A DNA stretch of 64,000 nucleotides, from assembly GCF_027943255.1 (NCBI RefSeq), contig NC_072896.1, positions 124,713,879 through 124,777,878 on the forward strand. Reading direction: 5' to 3'. Each line of letters begins with the position of its first letter. Position 1 is the stretch's first letter. Of the stretch, positions 44,657 to 55,811 are shown piece after piece. The notes beneath the pieces were generated by a model, which saw only the letters and a list, made by a program, of their open reading frames with translations, made no database searches and was not told the origin of the DNA. Source of the stretch: Anastrepha obliqua (taxonomy: Eukaryota; Arthropoda; Insecta; Diptera; Tephritidae). Made by a program: the position numbers and the translations under genes.

Positions 44657-46851
44657 CAGTAGAAGCCCGATAAGTACAATTGGAAAATTTCAGCAATGAT
44701 TGCACTTAGCGAAAAATTGCACTTTTGCGAATTTCTCCTGTGGATCGAGGAATACCTAGGGAAAAATATTTTAACTCTATTCAATGCAATTAATGAGCTC
44801 AAAAGGTCGATATTCAACAAAAATGAACACATATTTATTGAAATTAATACAAAGAGATCAATGCGGAAGGACATATGAGTGTGTGCTCCAAAATTCAATG
44901 ATTTTTTTTGGAAAAACTTTGTTATTTTCGATTGCGTTTTCTCGTAACACTTTTCAAGTGCTTTTGATCGGATATCATGCAAACAAGCGATCTGATTGAA
45001 TGACAGTACATCGTTCTGCTTACCCCTTTTCAAAATTGTATTGACACAGTCAAAAATCGATTCATGCTGGAGTTTTTCGGTTGTTTCTTCTTGAGTAGTA
45101 TCTTCGGGTTCATTGGCTTCACTATCACCTTCATCTATTCCTAATTCCAAAACCCAATTGCGGATTTCATCTGTGTCTACTTCACCCACATAGTTTTCGA
45201 CCATCTCCGTTAACCGTTGTAATCCTCCAACAAGAAGGGGGTCGTCAATTTCGATATCCAATGGCATATCGTCTGGATTAGATTCAATAATCGCATCAAC
45301 TGTTGGGCTTGTACCCAATACGCTTTTCCAGCATTTAGCGATCGTTTCAGGGAGCAATTCCCCCCATGCTTGGCTCAACATGATCACGGCGGTTTTCAAA
45401 TCAATTTTCTTCAATAGTTCATGTAATGAAGAATCTTTTTCACTAATTATGGTTTCCATTAGCAATGTTTTGTATTGAATTTTTGTCAAGTTAGTAACAC
45501 CTTGAACCATTGGCTGTAAAATCGCTGTGCAATTGGCCGGAAAATACATCACTTCGATCTCACCACAAACTAATTCTTCTTCGGGCGGATGAGATGGGGC
45601 TTGATCCAGCAAGAGTAATGCTTTGGGTGGAACATCATTTTCTTTGGCGAATTTTTTGACTTCTTCGACAAAATTATCAAAGAACCACTTTTTGAAAATA
45701 TCCGGCGTCATCCAAGCAGTCTTGTTGCTAGCATAATTCACCGGTAGACGAAAATTTTTAAAACAACGCGGATTCATAGATTTGCCGATCGTTAATGGTT
45801 TTATTTTGTGGCTGCCATCACCATTTGCACACTAAAGAACACTGATTCGATCTTTTGAAACTTTATTGCCTGGAGCACTCTTTTCATCATTCGAAACGTA
45901 GGTTTTATTTGGCAAAAGTTTCCAAAAGAGCCCCGTTTCATCAGCATTATATATTTGTGATGTTACATATCCTTTTTCAGCGATTTTCGCCGTCAATTTT
46001 TCCTTAAATGGCTCAATGGCTTCTGGATCAAAAGATAATGATTCACCAGTCACAGTCAAATAGCGAAGTCCGAAGCGTTTCTTGAATCGCGAAAACCATC
46101 CATCACTTGCATTGAATTGTTCTCCATCCTTTTTTATTTCATCAAATATTTTTAATGCTTTGCTTTTCAATATCAAGCTAGAAACAGGAGCATTTCGTCG
46201 CCGCTGATTCATGAAAAACTGGTACAAACGCTTCTCGAGCTCTGGATGATTGCTAAACCGCAAAGTTTTCCGTTTATTTCCAAGTGAAAATGAATTGTAT
46301 GCATTTTCTTTTAATGAACGGGATTGTTTTTTTATTCGGCAAATCGTTGCGCAATCAGCTTTGTAATCGAATGCAAGATCTCGTTGTTTAACGCCTTTTT
46401 CAATTTTTTGGAGAATCTCATCTCTTTCTTTCAATGTAACAAAATGTAGATTCTTTTTCACTTTTCCCATGATTTTATTTGATGAAAGCAAAAAAAAATG
46501 ATTCAAACTCCGAACGATTGTTTTACTCTCAAGAACCAGCTTGAAACTAACGCGTGTTGAATGTCACAAACGATTCGATGCCATATTTTGCCACAAAGCG
46601 TGAGAACAGTGTTTTTGGTCGCAATAATTCCGAGAACCATAACTGTGCACAGCTATAAAGCTGTGTCTTCGCGCGTGATGAACGCAAATACATTGCCGTA
46701 TTAAGCAAAAAATTTCTTCGAACAAGAATTCTTTTGCGCCCGAAAATTGCAATTTTTTATTGCTCTTTTCGAGTTTTCTATGGACTCAAAATCGAATTGT
46801 ACTTTCCGCGAAATTGCCATTATCGGTATTGCACTTATCGGGCTTCTACTG
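44657..46851 (-). mobile_element. Pogo/Tigger transposon, complete ends
   Basis: A 2195-bp element flanked by TA (44655-44656 and 46852-46853). The ends match: CAGTAGAAGCCCGATAAGTA on the left and CAGTAGAAGCCCGATAAGTG on the complement of the right. It contains a single - strand transposase frame of about 600 codons with one stop. Structure, TA target and the HTH plus DDE_1 protein place it in the pogo/Tigger group. It is one of the best preserved transposons in the window, apart from the two inactivating changes in the transposase. Confidence 0.93.
44885..46470 (-). pseudogene. Tigger transposase with one stop and lost catalytic Asp
   Basis: It starts at ATG 46470 (MGKVKKNLHF). Order: a CENP-B-type helix-turn-helix (KERDEILQKIEKGVKQRDLA), a Tc5-type helix-turn-helix (FNASDGWFSRFKKRFGLR), then DDE_1. 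The first carboxylate (YNADETGLFWKLLP) is intact. A TAG at 45832-45834 interrupts the frame between RISVL and CANGDGSHKIKP; no base is gained or lost. The second Asp is in LLLLDQAPSHP. The third, normally PMDQGV, is PMVQGV (codon GTT at 45505-45507), so catalysis should fail. An acidic C-terminal tail follows and the frame stays open to 44602; the 3' limit given is approximate. Confidence 0.88.
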
Positions 46852-47059
46852 TATTTAGGATTTTTTTCTTTTTGTTTTCTATGGATGTTAAGCTGATGCA
46901 CTTTTTCTCAGTCTGAATTAGTTTGAGGCGTGAATAAGTATGTATTTTTTTTATACAAAATTTGTACTGGCTGCAAAATCTAGTTCTGTATGAGCTTACA
47001 AATAGCAGAAATAGAGGATGAAGCCCAGAAAATTGATTTCGCTCACAGCCTAGGCCTAA

Positions 47060-48240
47060 ATGCTGTGTAGGATATTTGCGACCTTATATTACTTGCTGAG
47101 ACTTATAGTACTCAAGGCTGTCCCCTCTCACCGCCATCGTCCTGGATGGGGTCATGTGCCAATTCACCATGCACCCCAGCAGCATTTCATGGTTTCTCAC
47201 CAGGCAACTAGAGGATTTGAACTATGCTCACGGTATTCGTTTACTGTCGCACAAGTTGACTGATATGCAAGCGAAGGCGGACGAACCAGCAACGGTGGCA
47301 TGCAAAGTCGGACTGGAAGTAAACGTCGCAATAACCAAGACAATGAGAATCAATCTCACCAACAATAACCACATAACACGGGTTACTAAGGCCGTAAATA
47401 AATAAGAAAAAGACAAGGGGACTGTTTAGCCTTTCAAGAGAGGATATTTTGAAGGTCGTGGCTTGTATAACCGGTCATTCATTATTTGGCAGGCATTCCT
47501 TCAGACAAGGAGTTTTCTCCCAAGAATATTGTAGAAGTTGGAGAGATGAGGTGAGGAAGAAGCAATTAAGGGCTTCCTTTGCAAGTTTTCTAGGTAGATA
47601 CTTTTTCAATCTTCTCACGAAACTGTCTGTCGTGGGGATGGGACCAATCCTGCGGTTAAGAAGAGCCACAAAATCGTTCCGCTAAGAAAAAGAAATGAGG
47701 CACCCATGTGGTATAACGGGACAGTGGTATCAAAAAGGATCTTTAAGGTCTAACCTAATGAAAGATGGCAAAGAAGTGGAGTTTGTTGATAGCTTCTTCT
47801 ACCTGGGTTGCACTATATCCGCGAACGGCGGAGCAGAGGAAGATGTCAACAACAGATTGAGCCAGGCAAAGCCTTTACTCGGGCGTTTATGGAAAATTTG
47901 GGCAAACTCGCAAATTTCCAGAATCTCAGGATATTCAACACATGTGTTAAGTCGTTGCTGCTAAATGGAAGTGAAACTGGCTTATTTCGTAAGCGATCAA
48001 GCAAAAACTTCAGTGCAGGTCTGGAGACAAACGAACGAGGAGCACATCTTACGCCAGCTAACACGCAGGAAATGGAGTTAAATAGTCCACACTCTTGGAA
48101 AACCGCCACACAACATCACAAGAAAGACCCAAGATTGGAATCTTCAGGGAGACAGAAGCCGCGGCCGGCAAAGGAACACCTGGAAAAGATCCGTTCTGCA
48201 TGACTTATTTTCTATAAACACAAGCTGGGGAACTATCAAA
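47060..48240 (+). mobile_element. RTE-type non-LTR RT remnant
   Basis: At 47180-47400 a frame reads FLTRQLEDLNYAHGIRLLSH and GLEVNVAITKTMRIN. This corresponds to the LEDLDYADDI...LLSH and NV.KTK.MRIN motifs, with YADD decayed to YAHG. After an inserted segment (47415-47690) it resumes with VEFVDSFFYLGCTISANGGA and EEDVNNRLSQAK, then a KSLLLNGSETG block. It ends near 48230 with scraps of GR.RNTWKRS. Frameshifts are frequent. It is the same family type as the fragment at 49925-50980. Confidence 0.78.
47415..47690 (+). mobile_element. Nested non-LTR 3' end (RNase H C-terminal tail)
   Basis: It reads SREDILKVVACITGHSLFGR, then HSFRQGVFSQEYCRSWRDE and FFNLLTKLSVVGMGPILRLR, ending at a stop. This is the tail after RNase H in jockey/I-like LINEs (LTGH....H....G....CR.C...EET). 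The surrounding RTE-type frame is interrupted here and continues at about 47750, so this piece is inserted in it. Confidence 0.65.
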
Positions 48241-48289
48241 CCACCGAAAAACTGGTCGGAAAAAAGTGCTTAAGCTACGACAGTTTTCA

Positions 48290-49180
48290 AATAAATTCCG
48301 ACAAATAAAGTTTTGAAATATTTAGAAATTCAGAACAAAAAATTTAGAAAAATTCTGCAAAAACCAATTTAAAAAATTCAGAAGAACTCTGCAACGAAAA
48401 TTTAAAGAAATTCAGCAGAGAATAATAAAAAAAATTTAGAAATATAAATTTGGAAAAATTAAGCAAAAGAAAAGTTTAAAAATTCAGAAAAATTTAGAAA
48501 AAGAAATTTAGAAAAATTCGGAAAAAGAAATTTAAAAAAATTCAGAAAAATAAAATTAGAAAAATTCAGAAAAAGAAATTTAGGAAAATTCAAAAAAAAA
48601 GAAATTAAAAAAAATTAAGAAGAAGTTTAAAAAAATTCAGATAAATATATTTGAAATAATACAGTAAAAGAAGTTTAAAAACGTCATAAAAAAAATTTTA
48701 AAAAATTCAGAGAAATTAATTTAGAAAAATTCAGGAAGAGAAAAAGTCACAAAAAGAAATTTTAAACAATTCAGAAAAAGAAATAAAAAAAATACCGAAA
48801 AAGAAACTTAGAAAAATTCAGAAAAATAAATAAAAAATTCAGAAAAAGAAATTAAAAAAAAAATTCAAAAGGAGAAATTTAAAAAAATACAGGAAAACAA
48901 ATTTAAAAAAAATTCAAAAGAAGAAATTTAAAAAAATACAGGAAAATAAATTTAAAAATTTCAAAATTCAGAAAAAGAAGTTTAAAAAAATTCAGAAAAA
49001 AAAAAATTATAAAACCAATCAGAAAAGTAAATTTAGAAAAAGAAGTTTAATGAAATTTAGAAAAATTCAGAAAAATTTGTTTACTTAATTCATAAAAGAA
49101 ATTTGAAAAATTCAGAAAAATTAATAAAAAAAAATTCGGGAAAATAAATTTAGAAAAATTCAAAAATAATTTAGGGGTGA
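48290..49180. repeat. Degenerate A-rich tandem repeat
   Basis: Dozens of variants of AAAAATTCAGAAAAAGAAAT with spacing around 20-30 bp. Composition is almost entirely A/T with scattered G. Read in any frame it yields short Lys/Asn/Phe peptides and stops. It starts immediately after the RTE-type remnant, so it may be an expanded LINE tail or an independent satellite. Confidence 0.8.
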
Positions 49181-49344
49181 ACAAAATGTGATTTGAAAAA
49201 TTAAAAAGTGGTTTTATTTAATAACTTAAAAATCAGATCACAGACCCAAGGAGATCAAGGGTTTGGCTTGATATTGACTTACAAACAAACACTATGCACA
49301 CTTAAGCACATTTTGGTCCATTAAAAAAAAAAATAAATAAATAA

Positions 49345-49455
49345 GTGTTTGGCCGAGCTCCTCCTCCTATTTGTGGCGTGCGTCTTGATGTTGTTCCACA
49401 AATGGAAGGGCCTACAGTTTCAAGCCGACTCCGAACGGCAAATATTTTTATGAGC
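49345..49455 (-). repeat. tRNA-derived SINE fragment, copy 5
   Basis: It matches the 3' half of copy 4: GCCGAGCTCCTCCTCCTATT, CGTCTTGATGTTGTTCCACA, CCTACAGTTTCAAGCCGACT and ACGGCAAATATTTTTATGAG. The tRNA-like head is missing. An AAATAAATAAATAAG run precedes it at about 49329-49344, on the side of the SINE 3' tail. Confidence 0.8.
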
Positions 49456-49459
49456 ATTC

Positions 49460-49920
49460 ATGAAATATTTGTGAAAGACATCGAATTTGAATATTCTTTG
49501 AAATTCAGATAACCTTGGCGATATGAGTGCTTAAAAACATAATAATTTTTATATAATGAAGTGTGATCTGATTTTATACGATTATTAAAAATATTTTGCT
49601 CTTGAAAAGTTAATTTATTTTTTTCATTTTGCGTTTTGTTTTGTTGGCTTTCTGTTTTTGCTTTTGTGGTCACATAAATTTTTCACGAGAGCCATATTGG
49701 AATGACTCAAATTTGTTTGGCGTCAACATACATGAAGAAAGACATTCTAATCAGGTGTGAAAAATGTTAAGCTGCATGGTTCAAAGTGTTTGTGACATTT
49801 TAATTTATTCGCACTTTTGCTACTCAGTCGACACTCGGCATTGAAAAATAAAATTCAAAAATTGATTTTATTAAATTATTATAATATTATCTCGCGCATT
49901 TGACACCTTCACGCTTTATT
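49460..49920. other. Noncoding DNA
   Basis: AT-rich. The open frame at 49673-49458 is low complexity with no domain. Confidence 0.4.
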
Positions 49921-49924
49921 TGAA

Positions 49925-50980
49925 GTGACTTTAAATTTGTCCTATAATTTGCTGATTACCGATGGGGAACAGCTGCCCCGCTGGAACCAACCTTTTTCTT
50001 CAGTGCTCAACATTGTTGTTGGCATAAACTCACGCAACAAAGTAACACCGCCTGGCCTAGCAGAAGTTTCTGCCATTTGGGAAGAAGAGTATTTTTACAA
50101 GAATGGAAGGTTGCTATCATTGTGAAGCTTGCAAAAAAAAGCGACTTCAAAATCATTGGAATTGAAATCTGCGTTGCCCGCATTTTCAAAAGTAGTAACC
50201 AGAATCATACTGAACCGTATTAAAGACCTGCTCGAAACAAATATCAGCTCTTATCAGGCAGGCTTTCGTTACGGCTCATCATGAGCTGGCCAAAATAAAA
50301 CGCAGCGCGTCATTATTGAGCTATCAGTGGAATTTAAGCTACACCTTTTGTTGATTGACTTCGTAAAAGACTTTGGTAGCGTCAAGCGAGAATGGATATT
50401 GGCAGCTTCGGGGAGAGGAGAAAACCCAGAAAAACTCGTAGCTCTTATTAAAGAAAGCTGCCACGGCACAAACTGCCGGGTACTCCATAAAGGTGCGTTG
50501 GTAGAGTCTTTTAGAGTTAAGAGTGTTATGTGTCAAGGGATAATATATCCTATCCCCAATTCCTTTTTTTTCTGAGTATCGAAGATAACAAGACCTCTAC
50601 TTTTCCTGTTGAATATCGCCGTGACATTCAATGGAAGCTTGACAAAACCATGCTGAGATATCTGGCCTATGCCGATGGCATCTGCTTATAGTACTGTCAC
50701 TCAAGCTTTCTGTTCTTAAAGCTATGACAATGGCCCCGCATCAGCAACTTCGTTCAACAGGACTAAAGATGAATGGCGCTAAAACCAAAACCCAGTATCT
50801 CAACAGTACCTCCTCGGAGTCACTGTCGATGCCAATGGGGCTCTGATATCGATGTTGAGCAAAGAGTATGCAAAGCGAAGTCTGCATTCGGTATTACTTC
50901 GCCTCTATGCAAAACAACTGTGCAAGTAACCTTTGTGCGTAATTGTTTAAAAAGTTTAAGGAAAGAGTAGACTTAAAAAC
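49925..50980 (+). mobile_element. RTE-type non-LTR RT remnant
   Basis: Pieces in order: ISRNKVTPPGL and SAIWEEEY; VVTRIILNRIKDLLETNISS and YQAGFRYGSS (50196-50285); RVIIELSVEFKLHLLLIDFV and GSVKREWILAASGRGENPEK (50308-50435); LIKESCHGTNCRVLHKGALV (50445-50505); LRYLAYADGICL (YADD box, 50655-50690); and GSDIDVEQRVCKAKSAFGI (50840-50900). At least three frameshifts. YADD has become YADG, so it is inactive. The endonuclease is absent. Confidence 0.82.
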
Positions 50981-50984
50981 AAAA

Positions 50985-52500
50985 AAAATTGTATTGGAAA
51001 AAAGTTTAAACTAATCCAAATTACAGAATTTCCACTAATATGAGCATGCAACATTGCCGATTCAAGACCATGTGCAATATCATCTCCAAAGCGATATTTT
51101 GTCGGCAGATTTTTGGCGCAATTAAGGTTTTTATTCCAAAAAGAATTTAGAAAAAGGCCCTTAATTTTCCAAAATCCGACACGCAATGATTTAAGTAGTC
51201 TAAATAGTCATTATAGAAAAACTAGCTTCCATTTTACACTTTTCCATATTCAGGGCTTAGTTCAGAAAAGCGTTCCAAAAAAAAAAAGTTTGATTATTTT
51301 CGAGTATCACTTTGCTTTTTTATTATGTGATGTGTGCAACCCACGTGCGTTTTTTTGACAGTATAATTTATTATATCAATGGTACTTCATTTCTTCTCAA
51401 TTACTAACTTATTTCGTATTTTTTTCTCTGCCACAAATTCCGCACATTATTTCACTTTAAATTTTGCACTTTCCGGCTAAGCGTACGAAATTTTAGTGAA
51501 AAGCATACGCGAAAATACGCGTGTTGCAAATTGCAAACCAGTAAGTACAACAACAAATCTTGCCAAACCTGACTCTCCAGCTGGCCGCCTACTGGCGCAG
51601 TAATGAGAGCAAAAACTCAAACGCTCCAGTAGTGCAACAGCAAACCAGCAAGGAACAGCATTACGGGAGGCGAAACAAAGGCAAAAAACCGAAAAAAGAA
51701 GCACTCAACTTGCAACAGCAGTGCTTGCCACATATTGAACGTCTGAGGCAGCAGCCATTTTGGGACTTCCAATGGCGAGGCGTGCTTAGAGTGCGAGCAT
51801 TCCAAGCCACTGGTCAGCGTGATTCTCTTGGAGCTGCGCACAGAGAACGCGCACTCACTTCCAGAGCGCTAAAAAATATTGGTTGGTGCAAGGGGAAATT
51901 CGGAAAAGGCAGCGCGTTGCAAAAGGAGCAAACGAACACCACAAACTGGCAACAACTGAGTGATGCTACGGATACACGGAAACTTACTGAATGCAATATA
52001 CCGCGTGCATTGACACAAACATACACACACATATATGTATATATGTGAGGGCATGCAAACTGCTTTTGATGAAGGGCGTTGCTTGCAAAAATGGCAGACC
52101 ATGTTGAAAGCTTCGTGATGGCATTGTTGTGTTGTATATAAATTTTGCGGAGCTATTTTTACTGCTCCTTCTTATTTGATTTCTTTTTTTTCGATCGGCC
52201 TGCAATTGCTGCTACTTATGCATCGACTGGGTGCTGCACGCATACACACACACATGCATATATACGGAAAAAAATTGTAAGTGCAGAAGAAGCAGCCAAG
52301 TTGAAGTCAGGTTGTCTGTGAATAATTAGCAGATGCAGTGGATGACAGCGACGAAGGCAGAAGCGACAGTGGAATGCAAAAGAAAAAGGAAATTAAGATT
52401 GTGCAAGGAGTAGTTTCGTATATACAAAATATGTGAGTGTAAGTGCAATTAAATATTTATTAACTTCAGTTTGCCAAAAACAGTACGTTCTTACATATTA
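50985..52500. other. Noncoding DNA with a GC-rich island
   Basis: 51000-51470 is AT-rich with no feature. 51530-52050 is GC-richer and has an open frame of 162 codons on + (51560-52048, from a non-ATG codon region) and others on -. None has a recognisable domain. CAGTAAGT at 51540-51547 would be a good splice donor, so this could be a promoter or 5' exon of an unseen gene. Evidence is weak. Confidence 0.3.
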
Positions 52501-52504
52501 AGAA

Positions 52505-52721
52505 TGTAGTTAGTATGGGGGATTCCATAAGACCACAGATTTTCTTTTATAACTAACAAAAAATTGTGGAAATAATTTTTTTTTATTTCTCTGGGCCATT
52601 TATGTATGAAACACAATATCCAATAAGTGGCCCCCATGACTCCTTCAGCAACACAGGCGGCGCATATCACAATTTTTCTATCATTTATAACACGCAGGGC
52701 TTACTCCTCAACTCTGGAACT
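52505..52721 (-). mobile_element. Mariner remnant, 3' part, split by a LINE insertion
   Basis: Contains a decayed rosa-type transposase C-terminus on the - strand and runs into the target-site sequence CAACTCTGGAACT at 52709-52721. The same mariner resumes at 55812 after the RTE-type element. The protein similarity of this part alone is poor; the assignment depends on joining it to 55812-56350. Confidence 0.5.
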
Positions 52722-55700
52722 TCTTCTTCTTAATTGGCGTTATAACCGCTTACGCGATTTTGGCCGAATTTAACAAAGCGCGCCAGTCGTTACTTTCTCG
52801 TGCTAACCGGCGCCAGTTGGACACACCAATTGAAGCCAAGTACTTCTCCACCTGATCTTTCCAACGCAGAGGAGGTCGCCCTCTTCCTCTGCTACCACCA
52901 GCTGGTACCGCATCGAATACTTTCAAAGCCGGAGCGCTTGTATCCATTCGGACGACATGACCCAGCCAACGTAGCCGCTGGATCTTTATTCGCTACGCTA
53001 TGTCTATGTCGTCGTAAAGCTCATACAGCTCATCGTTCCATCGTCAGCGATATTCGCTGTTGCCAACGTGCAAAGGTCCAAAAATCTTACGCAGAATCTC
53101 TCTGTCGAACACTCCAAGCGTCGCTTCATCGGATGTTGTCATAGTCCAAGCTTCTGCGCCATACGTTAGGACGGGCATGATGAGAGTCTTGTAGAGTGTT
53201 AGTTCTGTTCGTCGAGGACTTTACTGCTCAGTTGATTACTTAGTCCAAAGTAGCACTTGTTGGCAAGAGAGATTCTACGTTGGATTTCAAGGCTGACATT
53301 GTTATCGGTGTTAGTGTTTGTTCCTAAATAAACGAAGTATTTTACAACCTCATAATTATAACTGTCAACAGTGACGTGGGTGCCGATACGCGAGTGCGCC
53401 GACTGTTTGTTTGAAGACAGGAGGTACTTCGTTTTGTCCTCGTTCACCACCAGACCCATTCGCTTTGCCTCTTTATCCAGTTTGAAGAAGGCAGAACTAA
53501 CAGCGCGGTTGTTAAGGCCGATGATGTCAATATCATCAACCAGCAATTGTACGCTCTTATAAAAAATTGTGCCTGAGCGATTAAGTTCTGCGGCTCGTAC
53601 GATGCTCTCCAACATCAGGTTGAGCAACGTCATCTTACATAGCCGTATTAGTTTTGCAGGGATACCAAATTCAGACATCGCGGCATACAGGTAACTCCTT
53701 TCCATACTGTCGAATGCAGCTTTGAAGTCGACGAAAAGATGGTGTGTGTCGATTCTCCATTCATGTGTCTTTTCCAAGATTTGGCGTATTGAGAATATTT
53801 GGTCGATGGTAGACTTTCCAGGTCTGAAGCCACACTGATAAGGTCCAATCAGTTGGTTGACGGTGGGCTTCAGCCTTTCACACAATACGCTCGCTAGAAC
53901 CTTATAGGCGATATTTAGAAGACTAATCCCGCGGTAATTGGCACAAATTGCAGGATCGCCCTTCTTATGGATTGGGCAGAGCACACTTAAATTCCAATCG
54001 GCAGGCATGCTTTCATCCGACCATATTTTGCATAGAAGCTGATGCATGCACCTTACCAGCTCCTCACCGCCATGTTTGAATAGCTCACCTGGCAGTCCGT
54101 CGGCAACCGCGGCTTTGTTGTTCTTTAGCCGCGTTATCACTATTCTCACCTCGTCGTGATCGGGTAGCGGAACGACAATTCCGTCGTCAACGATTGGGGT
54201 ATCGGGATCTTCACTTTCTCGGTGACATGCGCAGCTTTCACTGTTTAATAGGTTCGAGAAGTGTTCCCTCCATAATTGAAGATTGCTCTGTACGTCAGTC
54301 ACCAGTTCGCCGTCTTTGTTCTTACAGGAAAACGCCCCGGTCTTAAAACCTTCTGTAAGCCGCCGAACTTTCTGCTAGAATTTTCCGGGCGTTGTTCCTG
54401 TTGGCCGGCATCTCAAGCTCTTCGCCCTCACGTATTTCGGTCTCTCGTTTCTTCTTTCGGATAATACGTCTCTCTTCCTTTTTCAGCTCTCTGTAGCGAT
54501 CCCACATGGCTCGCGTTGCGCCCGATCGCAGCGTGGCTCTATAGGCGGCATCCTTTCTTTCTGCGGCAGCATGACATTCCTCGTCGTACCAATTGTTTTT
54601 TCGGGCTCGCCGGAATCCGATTTCTTCTTCGGCGGCGGTACGTAGAGAACGAGAAATGTTGCTCCATTGTTCGTGGTTGCCGGTTTGTTGGAGCAGGAGT
54701 GAGAGTCGAGTGGCGAATCTTCTGGCTGTCTGTTGTGATTGCAGCTTTTCGATGTCGAACATTCTTTGCGTAGGTAGATGCACGTTTTTCGCTGCACAGA
54801 GAGGTGTGCGCAGTTTGGCTGCAACAAGGTAGTGATCCGAGTCGATGTTCAGCCCTCGGATCGTACGTACATCGAATACACTAGAAGCGTGTCTTCCATC
54901 CATCACAACATGATCGATCTGGTTTCGTGTTTTTCGATCAGGAGACAGCCAGGTGGCTTAGTGAATCTTCTTATGCTGGAATCTGGTGCTGAAGACTACC
55001 ATGTTTCGGGCCCCGGCGAAGTCGATCAGCCTCTGTCCGTTACCGGATGTTTCGTTGTGCAGGCTGAATTTTCCGACTGTGAGACCAAAAATTCCCTCCT
55101 TGCCCACCCTGGCGTTGAAGTCGCCAAGCACGATTTTTATGTCGTGGCGGGGCAGCGCTCATAGGAACGTTCCAGGCGCTCATAGAAAGAATCTTTGGTC
55201 GCCTCGTCCTTCTCTTCCGTCGGAGCGTGGGCGCAAATTAGCGATATGTTAAAAAAACGGGCTTTGATGCGGATTGGTGCGAGACGCTCGTCCACCGGAG
55301 TGAACGACAGTACTTGGCGACGAAGTCTCTCTCCCACAACAAATCCGACACCGAATTTGCGCTCCTTTACATCGCAGCTGCAGTAGACGTCGCAAGGTCC
55401 TATGGTTTTCTTTCCTTGCCCCGTCCATCGCATCTCTTGGATGGCAGTGATGTCAGCCTTTACTCTCACGAGAACATCAACCAGCCGGGCAGAGGCACCT
55501 TCCCCATTAAGGGACCGAACATTCCAGGTGCATGCCCTCAAATCATAGTCCTTAGTTCGTTAGCAGGGGTCGTCATCAGTATAGGGTCCCAAACCCAACG
55601 CACAACCAGATATCCTGGAATGTTTCGCCTTCCCACTTTAGCTCACTCCCGAACGGCTGTTCGGAGGCTACCCAGAGGATACGTGGGCTAATCCCGGCCG

Positions 55701-55811
55701 TTGTGAGCTGCTTGAACCATATGCAGAAGAATCGTCCTGGCCATTCCCAAGTGAATGGCGATCAGTAACTTTCCCCACTTGCGTGGACTTCTACACATGG
55801 AACCATCCTCC
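52722..55811 (-). mobile_element. RTE-type non-LTR retrotransposon, near full length
   Basis: A 3.09-kb element bounded by a 13-bp target-site duplication, CAACTCTGGAACT at 52709-52721 and 55812-55824. On the - strand it runs from a 5' UTR through an endonuclease and RT to a 3' end with a GAAGAAGAAG-type tail at 52722-52730. Length, domain order, absence of a separate ORF1 and the simple-repeat tail fit the RTE group. It is inserted into an older mariner. Related 3' fragments are at 59450-59715 and 63400-63575. Confidence 0.9.
52730..55541 (-). pseudogene. RTE-type endonuclease-reverse transcriptase, inactivated
   Basis: AP-endonuclease start MRACTWNVRSLNGEG and ITAIQEMRWTGQG at 55541-55137. 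A frameshift near 55155 is followed by DIKIVLGDFNARVGKEG, IDSDHYLVAAKLR (54845-54800) and the linker to 54343, where another frameshift and a stop occur. The RT frame 54302-53199 has NNKAAVADGLPGELFKHGGE, YRGISLLNIAYKVL, YQCGFRPGKSTIDQIF and FVDFKAAFDSMERSYLYAAM. It then lacks, without losing frame, the segment that should hold the RQGDPLSCDLF box. The YADD box reads LLVDDIDIIG, two residues short. The last part (52947-52750) encodes GRGRPPLRWKDQVEKYLASI. The in-frame losses remove residues essential for RT activity. Confidence 0.88.

Noticed and set aside
45832..45834. Frameshift between the two Tigger frames
   Set aside because: The same frame reads through the TAG on both sides; it is a single stop codon, not an indel.
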